Shown here piece after piece: positions 41,578-50,164 of a stretch of DNA of 64,000 bases (the stretch's first letter is position 1; each line of letters opens with the position of its first letter). The notes below the pieces were generated by a model. That model was not told the origin of the DNA. It saw only the letters and a list, made by a program, of their open reading frames with translations, and did no database searches. The stretch is from Streptomyces sp. NBC_01451. Lineage in GTDB: Bacteria > Actinomycetota > Actinomycetes > Streptomycetales > Streptomycetaceae. The stretch is taken from contig NZ_CP109479.1 in assembly GCF_036227485.1 (NCBI RefSeq), positions 3,968,001 to 4,032,000 of the forward strand, read 5' to 3'. The position numbers and the translations under genes were made by a program.

Positions 41578-44500
41578 GGTCGAACCACCTTCCGCTGTTC
41601 AGCCGTCCCTGCAACGATGATTCCGTCAGATTTCGGAAGCTGGTGATCGGGCCACCGTCTGCGAACCTACGGATAGCGGCGTCGTGTGTGCCGTTAGAGG
41701 CCCGTCTCAGATACACGCGCGCCAGGTTGTCTCCACTCCCTTGCCAGAGAACACGATCCGCGTTCGACATGAGGTCCTGGATGTCGGCTTCAGACATTTG
41801 GTCGTCGGCGGAGGCCAGTGTTCCGTGGATATCACGGCTTGACACAGAAGTGGCGGGCGGGGCGTCGACATCTTCGTAGGCCTTGGGGACGTCCTTGTAG
41901 ATGATGTCGTCACCGACACCGTTACACCCGCACTCATCGGCGTGTCCCGGCATGAGCCCGCCACAGTTGTGGACGAGGACCGGTGTGGTCTCCGCGAGTA
42001 CGTAATAGGTGTGCAGGCTGCTGACGGTGAGGTTGTGAACGGTGGCATCTGGCGCCGTCCACCGCTCGATCGCTGCGACCCGGACTCGGGCACCGGTGCC
42101 TGTCTGGAGCAACTGGCCGGCCTTTAGGTCGGTTGCATCGATCCATTCGCCGAGTTCGGGTACCCAGAACGGGTGACCGTCGGTCGCGGTGACCTCCGCC
42201 GTCTTCGAGCCCTTCTTGCCGTCGGTGTCGATGGTGACCTTGACCAGGTGCTTGAGTCCCTCGCCCTTGATCTCGGCGGTGACTACCTCCGCCTCGGTCT
42301 GGCCCGTTTCCGGGTCGGTGGCCATCACCTTGTCGCCGACCTTGACGTCCTTGATCGCCTTGGTGGAACCGTCGGCCATCAGGACCCGGGTCTCAGGAGT
42401 GAAGCTGTTGCTCTGTTCGCCCTTGGAGCAACTGCCCCCCGAGCTGGTGCCTCCGCCCGAGTCGTCCCGGCCTGAACCACCCCGCGACCCACCGGACTTG
42501 TTCTCCGCCCGTCCCCCGCCCGAAGACCCCTTCTCCTGGGCCGACTTGCGGGCCTTGACCTGCGGGGCGTTGCCTCTTGCGCCCTTCGAACCCGTGTGGG
42601 CCTTCTTCTTTGCGGCCTCCGCCGCCGCCTTCGCCGCTTCCCTTGCCTTGCGTTTGGCTTCCGCCGCCGCGGCCTCCGCTGCCTTCTTCGCTCTGATCAG
42701 TGCGGCCTTGGCCGCCTTCGCCGCCTTCAGGCCGATCTCCGCGGCGGCCTTGGCTGCCTTCCATGCCTTCACGGCGCCCATCGTCGCCTTGAACGCCTTG
42801 AACATCTTCTTGCCCTTGGAGAAGACGCTCGTCCACGGAATCGCGTCCATCAGCAGGCTGCCGCACGCCCACAGGTCGCCCTGCGAGAAGCAGCCGACCA
42901 CGTCGTTCCAGCCGATGAACTCCTTGAACACCGCCCAGCCGACCGACAGGATCACGTCGCCGATCGACGTCGACAGGGTGCGCTGGAAGTCGGCGATCTT
43001 CGCGTCCAGCGCGGCGATCGACGCGTCGAAGCTCGACGCCGACGAGGTGAGACCGCTCGGGTCCGAGTGCGTGACCGGGTTGTTGTTGGCGTACGAGTAG
43101 CCGTTCGCCTGGAGCGGGTCGCTCTGGTCCAGGACCGGGTCCGCCGAGATGAAGCGGCCCGTCGCCGGGTCGTACTCCCGGGCGCCCAGGTGGACCAGGC
43201 CCGCCGCTCTGTCGGCGTCACCCGTCGCGTACGCCGTCCTCGATCGTGATGTGTTGTACGCCTTGCGGTCGTCGCCCCACGGGTCCTTCTTCGTCACCCG
43301 TACTGCCTGGCCGCCGTCCAGCCGGACCTCGGCCAGCGGGGTGCCGTTGTTGTCGACCGCCTGGGCGAAGAGGTGTTCGCTGGCGCCCGTCGTGGAGGAC
43401 GCCTCACGGAAGCGCGTCACCGTGGGGGCGCCGCCGTGGCCGTAGGTGCGCTCCGCCGAGCGGACCTTGCCCGACACCGTCAGGGAGACGGTCGTGTCGG
43501 GCAGGTGCAGGACCGCACCGGCGGTCGAGCGCTCCAGTACGCGGTTGCCCATGCCGTCGTACACGTACGTCGTCTTCGAGGCCGGCTTGAACACCTGGCC
43601 CGTCGCCGATGCCGAGCAGGTCGCCAGGACCAGGTCGGTGCTGTTCGCGGTCGACGGGGCGTTCATGCAGAGGGTGGTGCCCTTGAGCTTGAGGAGGCCC
43701 GTGTCCTGGACCTCCCAGAGCTGCGTCGCCGTGTCCTTGTTGCAGGGCTGGACCTGGACCGCCGCGCCCGCCGCCGCGCTGGTCGGCTGGGCGCAGGCAC
43801 CCGCGACCACGAACTGTCCGACCGCCGCGTTCTCGACGGTGCCGTTGTTGTCGGCGTCGAGGGCCTTGAGGCGGAAGTTCTGTGCCTTGGACGCGTTGCA
43901 GGCGTAGATCTGGATGACGCTGCCGGCCGCGGGGTTGCCGCCTGCGAGGTCCATGCACATGTCGGACGTGCCCAGCCAGGGACCGGAGCCGTCCGGGCCG
44001 AAGCCGGTCACCGTCTCGATCTGGCCGTCCCATGTCCAGGTGAGGCCCTGGGACGTGTCGCCGCCGGTGGTGCGGTTGATGAGGTTGCCCGCCGCGTCGT
44101 ACGTCTGCGTGGAGCGGGTCTTCACCTCGGCCCCGGCCGAGGTATAGCTCGTCGCGTCGTACGAGGTCAGGGTGTGCGGCTGGTCGTTCTTGACCGCCGG
44201 GTCGTCACTCTTGCCGTAGTTGTAGACGGTGGCCACGTCGCTCGTGGTCACCCGGGCGCCGGCCGTGGTGAAGGTCGGGTCCGCCTTGTGGACCGTCTTC
44301 GTCTTCCGGTTGCCCAGCACGTCGTAGTCGTACGACTGCCAGTAACCATCGTTGTTGGACGAGACGTTGACCTTGCCGTCGGAGTACACCGGCTCGGCCG
44401 TCGTCTTGCCGGCGGCCGTGCAGGCGCCGCCACTCGGCGTGGTCCAGGCGGTCCTCAGCTGGCCCAGCGTGTCGTACGTGAAGCACTGCTGGTCCGTGAC

Positions 44501-47500
44501 TCCATCGCCCACCTTGTCCGCGACGGAAAGGATGTTGCCGGAGGGGTCGTAGCCGTAGGAGCGCCTGCTCACCGTGTTGCCGGTGATGCTGGTGTCGGTC
44601 GCGTTCTCGCGGACGAGCTTGCTGGTGAGCAGTTCGCCGGTCGACTCGTCGAAGGAGTTGTCCTGCCAGACGCGGTGGCCCACCTCACCCACCGTGGAGC
44701 GCATGACCTGGCCGTAGGGCGAGTAGGACGTCTCGGCGACGTACCAGTCCCGGCCGGAGACGGTGGTGGGGAGTCCGGCCGCGTTGTAGCGGTTGATCAC
44801 GGTCTCGGCGGTCAGTCCGCCGGCCTCCGGAGTCGTGTACCTCTCCAGCTGGCCGTCGTCGTTGTACGTGTAGTCGTACGTGTAGTTGGTCTTGAAGCCG
44901 TCCGTGGTCGTGCCCGAGGTGGTGCCGTCGGGGAGGGTCAGGGTCATCGACGTCGGCTGGTAGTCCGCCGTGTAGCCGGCGATCGACGTCTTGTACGCCT
45001 TGCCGCCGTCGTTGTAGCGGGTCGCGAAGGCCAGCTGGCCCTTGCCGCCGGGCGCCGAGTCGTAGCCGTACGACTGGACCGTGGTGCCCGAAGTGCCGCC
45101 CGGCGCGGTGTACTTGACCTCCGAGACCCGGTGGTAGCGCTCGTAGCTGTACGCCAGCTTCCCGCCGAGGCCGTCGGTCGCCGTGCCCACCCGGCCGTAG
45201 GCGTCGTAGTCGGTGTGCGTGGTGCCGGTGTCCGGGTCGGTGGTGTCGGTGACCCGGCCGAGCGCGTCGTACTTCCAGGTGCGGGTGTGGCCGACCTCGT
45301 CCGTGGACGTGGTCATGTCGCCGCGCAGGTCGTAGTCGTACGTCGTGCTGATCGCGCCGGCCTCGGTCAGCGTCGTGTCGCTGTACGTGTCCTGCTGGAC
45401 CGTGCGGCCCAGGGCGTCCGTCCACACCCGGGAGCCGGGGGTGCCCTTCGGCTGGCGGACGATCGTGTAGTCGAGGCCGTACTCGTAGCGGGTGCGGCGG
45501 TCCGTGGTCTTCACCTTGGCGGTGCCGTCCTCGTACTCCAGGCCCGTCTGCGGGAAGGAGTGGTGGACGGGCGTGACGGTCAGGACGCGGCCCAGGCCGT
45601 CGTACGTGTAGGTGGTGGCGTTGGGGACGAGGGACTCGGAGACGGGGACGATCAGGTCGGTGCCGGGGTCGCCCGCCATGTAGTAGGCATTACGGGTGAA
45701 GCTGACCTGGCCGGCCGCGTTGTGGAAGGTGTCGGTGATGAGCTTGCCGCCGCCCACCGCCGGGGTCTGGGACTGGCGTTCGCGGCCCAGGCCGTCGTAG
45801 ATCGCGGTGGACTCGGTGTACACACCGTCGTCCTTCGCGCTGGTCGGGTTGTCCTGCAGCGACTCGGAGACCACGGACACCGGCTTGCCCTCGACCGTGT
45901 TGTACGTGTACTTCGCGTCGGGGTCGTCCGTGGCCGACTGGGTCGGTCCCCAGGCCGCCGTGGTGCGGCCCAGCGGGTCGTACGTGAACGACGTCACCCG
46001 GTTGTTGGCGTCGGTCGAGGTCAGGGTCGCCCCTCGGCCGGGCTCCACCTTGGTGATCGAGACGGGGCCCGTCTCCGCGCCGGCGCTGTCGAGCTGGGTG
46101 CCCTGGACCGTCTTGATCTCGTAGACCTGGCCGGAGTCAGGCGTGTAGGTCGTGAGGTTGGTCAGCCCGCTGGGATCCGTCACCTTGGTGACCCGGCCGA
46201 AGTCGTCGTACGTCGTCCGCGACTCGGGGTTGGTGGTCTCCCAGCCCGTGCCCGCTCCCGTGGGCGTCTCGGTACGCGTCGACTGCCCCTTGGTGGGCGC
46301 CGCCCCCAGGTCGGTGGAGCCGTCGTAGTACACACGCGAGCCGGTGACGAGGGTCGTGGCCGTCGACGCGGACAGGGAGGCCGAGCAGGTGCTCGTGCCG
46401 GTCGTCGTGATCGTCTGGCTGACCAGGCCGATCAGGTAGACGCCGTTTGTGCCGGTGGAGTCGTTGTTCACGTACGACGTGCGGGTGCACGAGTCGTCGG
46501 TGGTCTTCGCCTCGTCGCCGTACTCGCGGACCACAGTCGGCAGACCGTAGGAGTCGTATTCGGTCTGCGTCTTCACCGTGCGCAGCGGCGCCGAGTCGCC
46601 CGGCCGGGTGCCCGAGGACTTGGTGATCGTCTTGACGGTGTCGAGGGTCACCCGCTCGGAGACCACATCCGGACCGTCCGTCCGGTCACGGGTGGCCAAC
46701 CGGACTGGCGCGTCGGGGTAGTTGACCGTGCGGGACAGCCAGCCCGACGACGTGGCGGCGTTGGAGTCGGGGTAGGTCAGCGACTCCGCGACCATGCCCG
46801 CGTACGCCTTGCGGTCGTCCGCGATGTCCGCGCCGGTGACGTCCTTGAACATGAAGGAGCGCTTGACGTCGTCCTTCGGGTTCGTCGGTGTCTCGTCCTT
46901 CAGGACGTCGTCGCTCATGCCCCGGAAGTAGCGGGTGACCGACTTTGCGGCGACGCTGCCGTCCGGGGCCGACGGGACGCCGGAGATGGTCGCGATGACC
47001 GGGTAGCCGCGCCAGTCGTCCCAGGTGCGGGTCTTCGGGCGGGAGAACTCCGCCTGGTTCTTGGCCCACAGGGCACCGACCGTCTTGTCGGTGGTGTTCG
47101 TCTCGTACTGGTAGGTCGTCGTGACGTCTGTCGCGTCCGCGAGTTGCGCGTACTCGGTGATCGACCCGACCACGTACTTGTGGAACCAGGAGATCCGCTT
47201 GTCGGTCAGCTCGCCGTCCGCGTGCCAGTAGGCCGGGTAGCAGCGCAGCGTGTTCTTGTCGACGTCGGGGAAGTCGGCGCCGGTCGCGCAGGCGTCCTCG
47301 GGCGCCAGGTACGTGACGTGGGTGCGGCCTCCGTACTCGGAGACCACGTCCTGGATGCGCAGCCTGCCGAAGAGGGGGTCGGTGTCGCCCGTGGCCTTCT
47401 TGACGCGGTTGGGCAGGACGAGCTTGTTGCGGCCGAAGACCACCGGGTTCAGGCGGTCGGTCGAACCGTCGACCGCGTAGCCGGTACGGGTGATGGACTC

Positions 47501-49837
47501 CAGCCAGAGGGCCGTGTATTCGCCGGTCAGGCCCCAGGGAAACGACTGGGCGAGGCTCCAGGAGTCCACCTTCGAGAGGGCGGTGGTGCCGTACGTCGAG
47601 TCGTCGATGCCGCAGGCGTTACGGGCACCCGTGTCGTCGGTCGAGTTGTACTCGGTGAGTTTGACGCCCTGCTCTCGCTGGGCGCACGCCGTGACCGTGG
47701 CCAGGCGCTTGCGCGACCAGAACGTGGGGGCGTACGTCGAGCACTTCGCGCCCGTCTTGCAGGCGAGGTCGGCGGGGGTGTCGAACCACGGACGGGTCAG
47801 GTACGACTGCTTGGAGTCGAAGTTGGCGTCGGAGCAGTTCCACTTCCAGTCGCCGTCCTTCTCGAAGCAGCGTTCCTGCGCCGTGAACTTCATCCGGCCC
47901 AGCGGCTCGGCCGAGTAGAGGGTGTTCGAGCGCTGGCCGTAGTCGATGCGGGAGAGGTAGCCGGCCCTGTCGTACTCGACCGCCTTGGCTTCCTTGTTGT
48001 TCCTGGCGTAGGCGTTGGTCTCCTTGTCCCACCACAGCGACATCGCGTTGCCGTTGCGGTCGACGACGTAGTCGAGCTGGAAGCGCCAGCCCTGGTCGCA
48101 GAAGGAGTCCTCGAACTTGGTGGCGTAGCAGGGGTCCGCAGGTACGTTCTTCGCGGCGTCACCGGGGTGGTTGCCCGCGACCGGCACCTTCAGGACCGAC
48201 TTGGTCTCCTCCTTGCCGGAGGTCCAGCCCGGCAGGCGGTTCATGCCGAAGTAGTACTGGGTGCCGTCGCTGGTGGTGGCCCGCCAGAACTCCCCGTTGT
48301 TGTCACCGTTGTTGGAACTGTCGATGCCGGTGATGAGCTTGTAGTCAGCCGAAGTCAGCAGTTCCACACGGGTGTTGTCACCGCGGGAGGTCTTCCAGGT
48401 GCCGTCGGCGTCACTGCGCACCAGCTCGGTGGTGGTGCCGTTGAGCGTCAGCACCGCGTTGTTCGAGCCCCAGCACTGGTCGCCGGTGAAGTGTTTGTCG
48501 TTGTTCGCGCCCGATGTGTCCGCCGCGCAGGCCACGAACGTGCGGGTGATCGAGCCGGGGTTGTAGTCCCAGCCCTCGCCGATCCCGGAGACCTGGTTGT
48601 TGGTTGCCGACGTACGGCCGTCCGAGGACTGCGAGTTGTAGCTCAGCGTCACGTTCGGGGATGGGCCGGAGGGGACCTGCGGGCCCGCCATCGTGTACGC
48701 GTAGGTGAAGGCGCCCGACGAACCGCCCTGCGACCAGGTGCCTGCCGAGGAGAGCGGGGTCGCGGCGAAGTCGCCGCCCGAGCCGGCGCCGTAGGAGGTG
48801 CCGACCAGGAGGCCGCCTGCGGAGGAGTCGGCCACCTGCCGCACGCCGGTCCGGCTGTCGCCGCGCCAGACGGCAGAGTCGACCGAGCCCTTGCCGGTAC
48901 TGGCGGCGGTGGAGGCGCTCGTGCCCGTGGAGGTGGCTGTCGTCGTGGACACCGATGCCAGGGCGGCGGTGTCGACGGTCAGGTTGAGCAGGGTCTCCTG
49001 GATGTTCTTGGTGGTGGCCGTGGAGTCCGAGGTCTCGTCGGTCGCGCCGTCCTCACCGGGGTCCGTGTCGGAGCCGGAGGAGTCGCCGCCCGCGTCGACC
49101 GAGACGGTGACCTCGTCGGTGGTGCGCTGGACCTCGGTGGTCACCGGGGTACCCGTCGAGCACTCCTCCAGCTCCGGAGTGGTCGCGTAGCAGGCGGGCA
49201 TCAGGGCGAACGACAGCCGGTCCAGCCACTGCGCGCTGTACGTCTCGGCGAAGCGGGTCGCGTCGATCTGGACGACCGCGTTGCCGGTGGCGGCGTCGGG
49301 GGCGTCGACCTGGAGCATCAGGCCCTGCGCACCGGCGGCCACCGCGTCGGTCTCGGGCTTCACCGTGACGTTCCAGGCACCCTCAAGGGAGTCGGCCTGC
49401 GCCTGCGTCGCGCCCGCGGGCGCGGTGACGCCGACGGTCAGCGTGCCGTCGGCGGAGGCGGCGACCTGCTTGGGGGCGCCGCCCGCGGTCACGTCGGCGA
49501 CCGGTGCGGCCAGGTCGACGGCCGCCGGGACCTCGACCACCGCTGCCGGGGTGTAGTCCGTCAGCTTCTCCAGCGCGGGCGCTTCGAGTTGCTCCAGCTT
49601 GTCGGTCTTGGTCTCGTCGAGCGGGACGGCGTCCGTCTGCTGCAGATCGTCCAACTCGACGGTCGTACGGGCATCGTTGTCGGGGCCGAACGCCACGGCG
49701 CCCTGCAACGAGGTGACGTTGAGGGCGAGGAACAGAGCGGCGACGACTCCAAGGCGCGCTCTTCGGCGCAGGAGCCGATCACGCGGCGATCTCTCCGTCA
49801 GCCACCCTTTGCCGCACCACGACAAGCCCCCACGCAT
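41570..49837 (-). CDS. RHS/YD-repeat polymorphic toxin with ricin-type lectin, Hint domain and novel C-terminal toxin
   Basis: Encodes 2755 residues. Order of parts: Sec-type signal (VVAALFLALNVTSLQGAVAF, about 31-50); N-terminal beta-rich region; SpvB/TcdB-like start (FTYAYTMAGPQVPSGPSPNV); many YD repeats (YDALGRVTDTTDPDTGTTHT and similar); an inserted ricin-B lectin unit at about 1945-2085 (SDMCMDLAGGNPAAGSVIQI, QLWEVQDTG); the RHS core closing LVHLGAREYDPATGRFISAD near 2220; a pretoxin region; an Ala/Lys helical linker (about 2350-2440); a Hint domain at about 2470-2625 (FTPETRVLMADGSTKAIKDV, DGHPFWV, ending TPVLVHNC); and a 130-residue C-terminus (GHADECGCNGVGDDIIYKDV through SLQGRLNSGRWFDHG) that I do not recognise. 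RHS shells enclose the toxin, and Hint cleavage should free it. Confidence 0.93.
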   Translation of the reverse strand: MRGGLSWCGKGWLTERSPRDRLLRRRARLGVVAALFLALNVTSLQGAVAFGPDNDARTTVELDDLQQTDAVPLDETKTDKLEQLEAPALEKLTDYTPAAVVEVPAAVDLAAPVADVTAGGAPKQVAASADGTLTVGVTAPAGATQAQADSLEGAWNVTVKPETDAVAAGAQGLMLQVDAPDAATGNAVVQIDATRFAETYSAQWLDRLSFALMPACYATTPELEECSTGTPVTTEVQRTTDEVTVSVDAGGDSSGSDTDPGEDGATDETSDSTATTKNIQETLLNLTVDTAALASVSTTTATSTGTSASTAASTGKGSVDSAVWRGDSRTGVRQVADSSAGGLLVGTSYGAGSGGDFAATPLSSAGTWSQGGSSGAFTYAYTMAGPQVPSGPSPNVTLSYNSQSSDGRTSATNNQVSGIGEGWDYNPGSITRTFVACAADTSGANNDKHFTGDQCWGSNNAVLTLNGTTTELVRSDADGTWKTSRGDNTRVELLTSADYKLITGIDSSNNGDNNGEFWRATTSDGTQYYFGMNRLPGWTSGKEETKSVLKVPVAGNHPGDAAKNVPADPCYATKFEDSFCDQGWRFQLDYVVDRNGNAMSLWWDKETNAYARNNKEAKAVEYDRAGYLSRIDYGQRSNTLYSAEPLGRMKFTAQERCFEKDGDWKWNCSDANFDSKQSYLTRPWFDTPADLACKTGAKCSTYAPTFWSRKRLATVTACAQREQGVKLTEYNSTDDTGARNACGIDDSTYGTTALSKVDSWSLAQSFPWGLTGEYTALWLESITRTGYAVDGSTDRLNPVVFGRNKLVLPNRVKKATGDTDPLFGRLRIQDVVSEYGGRTHVTYLAPEDACATGADFPDVDKNTLRCYPAYWHADGELTDKRISWFHKYVVGSITEYAQLADATDVTTTYQYETNTTDKTVGALWAKNQAEFSRPKTRTWDDWRGYPVIATISGVPSAPDGSVAAKSVTRYFRGMSDDVLKDETPTNPKDDVKRSFMFKDVTGADIADDRKAYAGMVAESLTYPDSNAATSSGWLSRTVNYPDAPVRLATRDRTDGPDVVSERVTLDTVKTITKSSGTRPGDSAPLRTVKTQTEYDSYGLPTVVREYGDEAKTTDDSCTRTSYVNNDSTGTNGVYLIGLVSQTITTTGTSTCSASLSASTATTLVTGSRVYYDGSTDLGAAPTKGQSTRTETPTGAGTGWETTNPESRTTYDDFGRVTKVTDPSGLTNLTTYTPDSGQVYEIKTVQGTQLDSAGAETGPVSITKVEPGRGATLTSTDANNRVTSFTYDPLGRTTAAWGPTQSATDDPDAKYTYNTVEGKPVSVVSESLQDNPTSAKDDGVYTESTAIYDGLGRERQSQTPAVGGGKLITDTFHNAAGQVSFTRNAYYMAGDPGTDLIVPVSESLVPNATTYTYDGLGRVLTVTPVHHSFPQTGLEYEDGTAKVKTTDRRTRYEYGLDYTIVRQPKGTPGSRVWTDALGRTVQQDTYSDTTLTEAGAISTTYDYDLRGDMTTSTDEVGHTRTWKYDALGRVTDTTDPDTGTTHTDYDAYGRVGTATDGLGGKLAYSYERYHRVSEVKYTAPGGTSGTTVQSYGYDSAPGGKGQLAFATRYNDGGKAYKTSIAGYTADYQPTSMTLTLPDGTTSGTTTDGFKTNYTYDYTYNDDGQLERYTTPEAGGLTAETVINRYNAAGLPTTVSGRDWYVAETSYSPYGQVMRSTVGEVGHRVWQDNSFDESTGELLTSKLVRENATDTSITGNTVSRRSYGYDPSGNILSVADKVGDGVTDQQCFTYDTLGQLRTAWTTPSGGACTAAGKTTAEPVYSDGKVNVSSNNDGYWQSYDYDVLGNRKTKTVHKADPTFTTAGARVTTSDVATVYNYGKSDDPAVKNDQPHTLTSYDATSYTSAGAEVKTRSTQTYDAAGNLINRTTGGDTSQGLTWTWDGQIETVTGFGPDGSGPWLGTSDMCMDLAGGNPAAGSVIQIYACNASKAQNFRLKALDADNNGTVENAAVGQFVVAGACAQPTSAAAGAAVQVQPCNKDTATQLWEVQDTGLLKLKGTTLCMNAPSTANSTDLVLATCSASATGQVFKPASKTTYVYDGMGNRVLERSTAGAVLHLPDTTVSLTVSGKVRSAERTYGHGGAPTVTRFREASSTTGASEHLFAQAVDNNGTPLAEVRLDGGQAVRVTKKDPWGDDRKAYNTSRSRTAYATGDADRAAGLVHLGAREYDPATGRFISADPVLDQSDPLQANGYSYANNNPVTHSDPSGLTSSASSFDASIAALDAKIADFQRTLSTSIGDVILSVGWAVFKEFIGWNDVVGCFSQGDLWACGSLLMDAIPWTSVFSKGKKMFKAFKATMGAVKAWKAAKAAAEIGLKAAKAAKAALIRAKKAAEAAAAEAKRKAREAAKAAAEAAKKKAHTGSKGARGNAPQVKARKSAQEKGSSGGGRAENKSGGSRGGSGRDDSGGGTSSGGSCSKGEQSNSFTPETRVLMADGSTKAIKDVKVGDKVMATDPETGQTEAEVVTAEIKGEGLKHLVKVTIDTDGKKGSKTAEVTATDGHPFWVPELGEWIDATDLKAGQLLQTGTGARVRVAAIERWTAPDATVHNLTVSSLHTYYVLAETTPVLVHNCGGLMPGHADECGCNGVGDDIIYKDVPKAYEDVDAPPATSVSSRDIHGTLASADDQMSEADIQDLMSNADRVLWQGSGDNLARVYLRRASNGTHDAAIRRFADGGPITSFRNLTESSLQGRLNSGRWFDHG

Positions 49838-50164
49838 GGTGGACCGACCTCTCCCCGTTTCCCCGTATCACCGTGCCGCAGGCCATCCGAAAAGGCATGG
49901 CACACGGTGATCAATGACGGGATGAAATTGACTCCTAGTGAAGATCCGCGTCAAGACCACATAAGTTTGTGTTAGCTATGTCACGCGCCAAAATCACACA
50001 AAGAACGGCAAAGAATCGCCATACCCCTCGATCGCTTACACCGCTCCTACTCCCGGCCCGCACAGGGGTGTTGATCTCGCCGGGGTGGCTTGCACATACT
50101 CCAACCGTCCAAAACGGGGGGTCGTGCGTTCAAGCCAGGCCCAGGACAACGGGAGAAGGGTCCC
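49838..50164. promoter_or_regulatory. Divergent promoter region between RHS toxin and FG-GAP protein
   Basis: 327 bp without a gene, AT-richer than the surroundings at 49905-50040. It holds a small dyad CACA-N6-TGTG (49958-49971) and repeated CACA/TGTG words nearby. Promoters for both large surface-protein genes must lie here; I cannot place -10 and -35 boxes with confidence. Confidence 0.4.

Noticed and set aside
43373..49975. A 2200-codon open frame on the plus strand opposite the RHS gene
   Set aside because: It is antisense to a protein with clear YD repeats, lectin and Hint motifs; its translation is Arg/Gly/Val-rich with no recognisable domain, a common artefact of GC-rich DNA.
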